From a bacterium HR41 (GTDB taxonomy: Bacteria; Actinomycetota; Thermoleophilia; Solirubrobacterales; Thermoleophilaceae), in the NCBI GenBank assembly GCA_002898855.1, contig BEIR01000058.1:1-7360 (forward strand): a DNA stretch of 7,360 nt. The letters are read 5' to 3'. The notes beneath the pieces were generated by a model. It was given only the letters and a program-made list of their open reading frames with translations. It made no database searches and was not told where the DNA came from. Position numbers and translations under genes: made by a program. The stretch's first letter is position 1, and every line of letters begins with the position of its first letter. This document shows, piece by piece, positions 4,676 to 7,360 of this stretch.

Positions 4676-7340
4676 ACTTCGCCTCCAGCCAGTTGCGCCC
4701 GACCCCCACGTCGACAGCGAGCGGCGGGTCGATCGGCAGCGCGGCCACCATCTCGCGGCGCACGATCGCGGCGAGCGCATCCGCCTCCGCCTCGGGCGCC
4801 TCGAACAGCAGCTCGTCGTGGATTTGCAGGACCAGCCGTGCCCGCATGCGCTCTTCGCGCAGCGCCCGATCGCAGCGCACCATCGCCACCTTCATCACGT
4901 CGGCGGCGGTCCCCTGGATCACCATGTTCACCGCCAGCCTCTCGCCCAGCTGCTGGGTCTGCCACTGGCGCGAGGCGAGCTCGGGAATCCGGCGCACACG
5001 CCCGAACAGCGTGCGCACCTGCCCCTCCCGCCGCGCCTGCTCGATCGTGCGGTCGATGAACGCGCGGATCGCCGGGAAGCGCTCGAAGTAGCGGTCGATG
5101 AACTCCTGCGCCTCCTCGCGCGGGATGTTCAGGCGATCGGCCAACCCGAAGGCCGAGAGGCCGTAGACGATGCCGTAGTTGACCATCTTGGCTTTCGAAC
5201 GGGTGGCGGCGTCGGCCTTGTCGGGATCGGTGCCGAGGATCTCGGCTGCGGTCGCCGAGTGGACGTCGACGCCGGCACGGAAGAACTCCTTGAGCCGCTC
5301 TTCCCCGGCGATGTGGGCGAGCAGCCGCAGCTCGACCTGCGAGTAGTCGGCCGAGACCAGCACCCACCCCGGCTCGGCAACGAACGCCGCGCGGATGCCT
5401 TTGCCGAGCTCGCTCTTGATCGGGATGTTCTGAAGGTTGGGGTTGGTGCTCGACAAACGCCCGGTCGCCGTCCCCGTCTGGTTGAAGGTGGTGTGGAGGC
5501 GACCGTCGGGCCCAACGTAGGACGGCAGGGTGTCGATGTACGTCGACTTCAGCTTCGTGAGCTCGCGCCAGCTCTCGATCAGCGGCACAATCGGATGCTC
5601 GTCGCGGATCTGCTGCAGCACGCGCGCGTCGGTCGAAAAGCCCGTCTTGCCGCGTCGCTTGCGGCTGAGACCGAGCTTCTCGAAAAGGATGCGCGCGAGC
5701 TGCTGGGGCGAACCGATGGTGAACCGTTCGCCGGCGAGGTCCCAGATCTCCCGCTCCAGTCCGGCGATGCGCTCGGCGAGCCCCTCCGAGACCCGCTCGA
5801 GCTCGGCGACGTCGAGCTTGATTCCCGCCCGCTCCATCGCGGCGATGATCGGGACGAGCGGCAACTCGACGTCGGCGAAAAGCTGAGCGAGACCGGCGCG
5901 TTCGAGTTCGGCGCGCTGGTGCTCGGCGAGCAGCGCTGTGAGCGCTGCGGTGCGGGCGACGGCGTTCCGGCGAGCGCGCCGTTCTTCATCGCCACCGCGA
6001 TCCTCCTCGTTGTCTTTGCCGGGCTTGGCGGGCCTCGGCGCTTCGTCGACGCGGACGGCGATCCCAGCCGCTTGCGCTAGCTCCTCGAGCTCGTAGCGGC
6101 GGCGCAGCGAGTCAAGAAGCCAGGCGGCGATACGCGTGTCGTGAACGAGGCGGGGACCGAGCCGGGGATCGCTAGCCCGCCGCAGAAGCGGCTTCCAGTC
6201 GTGCGCGGCGACGCTCGCCCCGTCGAGCGCGAAAAGCAGCGCGTCGGCGCTCTCGGCGGTCGCTACCGCCACCGGTCCGTTCCCGGTCCAGGCGGCGACC
6301 GCGAGCTCGCTGTCGCTGTCGTCGTCAGCGACTGCGACGGCAACGGGGTCCACAGCGCCCGCGCGCTCGCGCAGCTCCGGCAGCGGCACCGCCTCGGTGG
6401 CGACGGCGATGCCGGCCTCGTGCTGCGCAGCGTCGCCGGCCGCGCCTTCCCCCAGCGGACCGAGCGCCTCCTCCAGCCGCCTCAGGGGCTCGCGCAGCTC
6501 GAAGCGCATGAACGCCTCGCGCAGGCGACCGCGGTCGGGCTCGGGAGGAGCGAGAGCGGCTGGGTCCAGCTCGACCGGGACGGTGTCGACGACCGTCGCG
6601 AGCTGCTTCGAGACACGCGCGTCTTCGGCGTGAGCGCGCAACTTCTCGCGCCGCTTCGTACCGGACACTTCGTCGACGCGCGCGAGCACTTCTTCGAGGC
6701 TGCCGAAACGTTGCAACAGCTCGGCGGCCGTCTTCTCGCCGATACCTGGGACGCCCGGAATGTTGTCGGAAGTGTCGCCCTTGAGACCCACGAAATCGGG
6801 AACCAGCTCGGGCGGAATGCCGTAGCGCGCGACCACCGCGTCGCGGTCGTAGAGCTTGGTATCGGTGATGCCACGCGCGGTGGCGAGCACGCGGATGCGG
6901 TCGTCGACGATCTGGAAGAGATCGCGGTCGCCGGTGACGACCAGCACGTCGAGACCGGCGCTAGCCGCCCGCCGCGCGATCGTCGCGATCACGTCATCGG
7001 CTTCGTAACCGTCGACGCGCAGGTTGCGAAAGCCGAAAGCCTCGACGATCTCGGGCAGCGCCGGCAGCTGCTGTTGCAACAGGTCCGGCGTTTCCTCGCG
7101 CTGCGCTTTGTAGTCGTCGTAGAGCTCGGCGCGTCCCGACGTGCCGGCGTCCCACACCACCAGCGTCGGCTGCAACCCATGCTCCTGGACGAGCTTCACG
7201 AGCATCGACGCGAACCCGAAGATCGCGTTGGTTGGCTCGCCGCGCGACGTTGCGAGATCCTCGGGCAAGGCGAAAAAGGCACGGTACGCGAGGCTGTTGC
7301 CGTCGATCAGGACAAGCTCGCGCGTGCCGTTCGCAGCCAC
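4674..7340 (-). CDS. polA: DNA polymerase I
   Basis: This 888-residue enzyme fills gaps in DNA repair and removes Okazaki primers. Residues 1-300 form the 5'-nuclease: LIDGNS with Asp13, EADD at 113-116, TGDRD at 136-140, and GDTSDNIPGVPGIGEKTA at 188-205 carrying metal-binding Asp and the helix-hairpin-helix. Residues about 310-480 replace the proofreading domain; the DxE and other catalytic acids of E. coli Pol I are not recognisable, and a charged insert lies at 436-459. The polymerase domain has motif A DYSQVELR (665-672), O helix RSKAKMVNYG (714-723) with Lys718, and motif C QIHDEL (839-844). Tyr722 sits where E. coli has Phe762. The GTG at 7340 begins a natural N-terminus and length fits the family, although only 20 bases upstream are visible. 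The YdcZ-type gene follows 61 bases downstream. Confidence 0.97.
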   Translation of the reverse strand: MAANGTRELVLIDGNSLAYRAFFALPEDLATSRGEPTNAIFGFASMLVKLVQEHGLQPTLVVWDAGTSGRAELYDDYKAQREETPDLLQQQLPALPEIVEAFGFRNLRVDGYEADDVIATIARRAASAGLDVLVVTGDRDLFQIVDDRIRVLATARGITDTKLYDRDAVVARYGIPPELVPDFVGLKGDTSDNIPGVPGIGEKTAAELLQRFGSLEEVLARVDEVSGTKRREKLRAHAEDARVSKQLATVVDTVPVELDPAALAPPEPDRGRLREAFMRFELREPLRRLEEALGPLGEGAAGDAAQHEAGIAVATEAVPLPELRERAGAVDPVAVAVADDDSDSELAVAAWTGNGPVAVATAESADALLFALDGASVAAHDWKPLLRRASDPRLGPRLVHDTRIAAWLLDSLRRRYELEELAQAAGIAVRVDEAPRPAKPGKDNEEDRGGDEERRARRNAVARTAALTALLAEHQRAELERAGLAQLFADVELPLVPIIAAMERAGIKLDVAELERVSEGLAERIAGLEREIWDLAGERFTIGSPQQLARILFEKLGLSRKRRGKTGFSTDARVLQQIRDEHPIVPLIESWRELTKLKSTYIDTLPSYVGPDGRLHTTFNQTGTATGRLSSTNPNLQNIPIKSELGKGIRAAFVAEPGWVLVSADYSQVELRLLAHIAGEERLKEFFRAGVDVHSATAAEILGTDPDKADAATRSKAKMVNYGIVYGLSAFGLADRLNIPREEAQEFIDRYFERFPAIRAFIDRTIEQARREGQVRTLFGRVRRIPELASRQWQTQQLGERLAVNMVIQGTAADVMKVAMVRCDRALREERMRARLVLQIHDELLFEAPEAEADALAAIVRREMVAALPIDPPLAVDVGVGRNWLEAK

Positions 7341-7347
7341 GCCGCGA

Positions 7348-7353
7348 ACCGTA
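7348..7353 (-). promoter_or_regulatory. Possible -10 element of polA
   Basis: On the minus strand TACGGT fits TANNNT and ends 7 bases before the polA GTG at 7340, compatible with a leaderless mRNA. No Shine-Dalgarno is visible in the 20 available upstream bases. The -35 region is beyond the window, so this rests on one short motif and the spacing it shares with the rpsA and reductase genes. Confidence 0.33.
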
Positions 7354-7360
7354 CCGCCGC

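Noticed and set aside
4613..4780. N-terminal extension of the YdcZ-type protein into polA
   Set aside because: The added 56 residues are Arg/Trp/Cys rich and out of frame with the end of polA; a strong Shine-Dalgarno marks GTG 4612 instead.
4605..6080. A 491-codon open frame on the plus strand opposite polA
   Set aside because: It is antisense to the polymerase domain motifs of Pol I, with His/Arg/Leu/Asp-rich low-information sequence and no ribosome site or family match.
1..7360. tRNA, rRNA, riboswitch, CRISPR array, transposon ends, toxin-antitoxin or phage genes
   Set aside because: Reading both strands gave no cloverleaf, spaced direct repeats, terminal repeats or matching small proteins; nearly all bases are accounted for by seven genes.

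Overview
This is a GC-rich chromosomal window with densely packed, mostly housekeeping genes. Gene content and order point to an actinobacterium. polA, rpsA, coaE and uvrB lie in that order, as in the well-known polA-rpsA-coaE-uvrB neighbourhood of Mycobacterium tuberculosis. RpsA has four S1 domains and an actinobacterial-type sequence, and Pol I lacks proofreading residues and carries Tyr in its O helix. A deep-branching class such as Thermoleophilia (Solirubrobacterales, Thermoleophilum or Gaiella relatives) would fit, but that is a guess. All seven inferred start codons are GTG.

Layout by position. On the minus strand, 7340 to 4674 is polA (DNA polymerase I), followed after 61 bases by 4612 to 4169, a small YdcZ/DUF606-type membrane protein. 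On the plus strand, 3050 to 4279 is a geranylgeranyl-reductase-family flavoprotein whose 3' end runs 111 bases antisense into the membrane-protein gene. A 144-base divergent intergenic region (2906-3049) with two compact palindromes separates it from rpsA. On the minus strand from 2905 to the left edge is a tight gene series: rpsA, coaE (6-base gap), a membrane-anchored lytic transglycosylase (19-base overlap with coaE), and uvrB (31-base gap, cut by the window edge after about 89 codons).

How the genes work together. polA and uvrB both act in nucleotide excision repair (UvrB in damage verification, Pol I in gap filling), rpsA in translation initiation, and coaE in the last step of CoA synthesis. 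The lytic transglycosylase remodels peptidoglycan. The reductase probably saturates isoprenoid chains of a quinone or lipid. These functions are not obviously one pathway, so the series looks like a conserved housekeeping neighbourhood with three accessory genes inserted.

I found no tRNA, rRNA, CRISPR array, insertion sequence or phage gene, and no new multi-gene system. The points most worth checking are the codon-registered antisense overlap at 4169-4279, the possible leaderless promoters before polA, rpsA and the reductase, the two palindromes in the divergent region, and the degenerate exonuclease domain and O-helix Tyr of Pol I.
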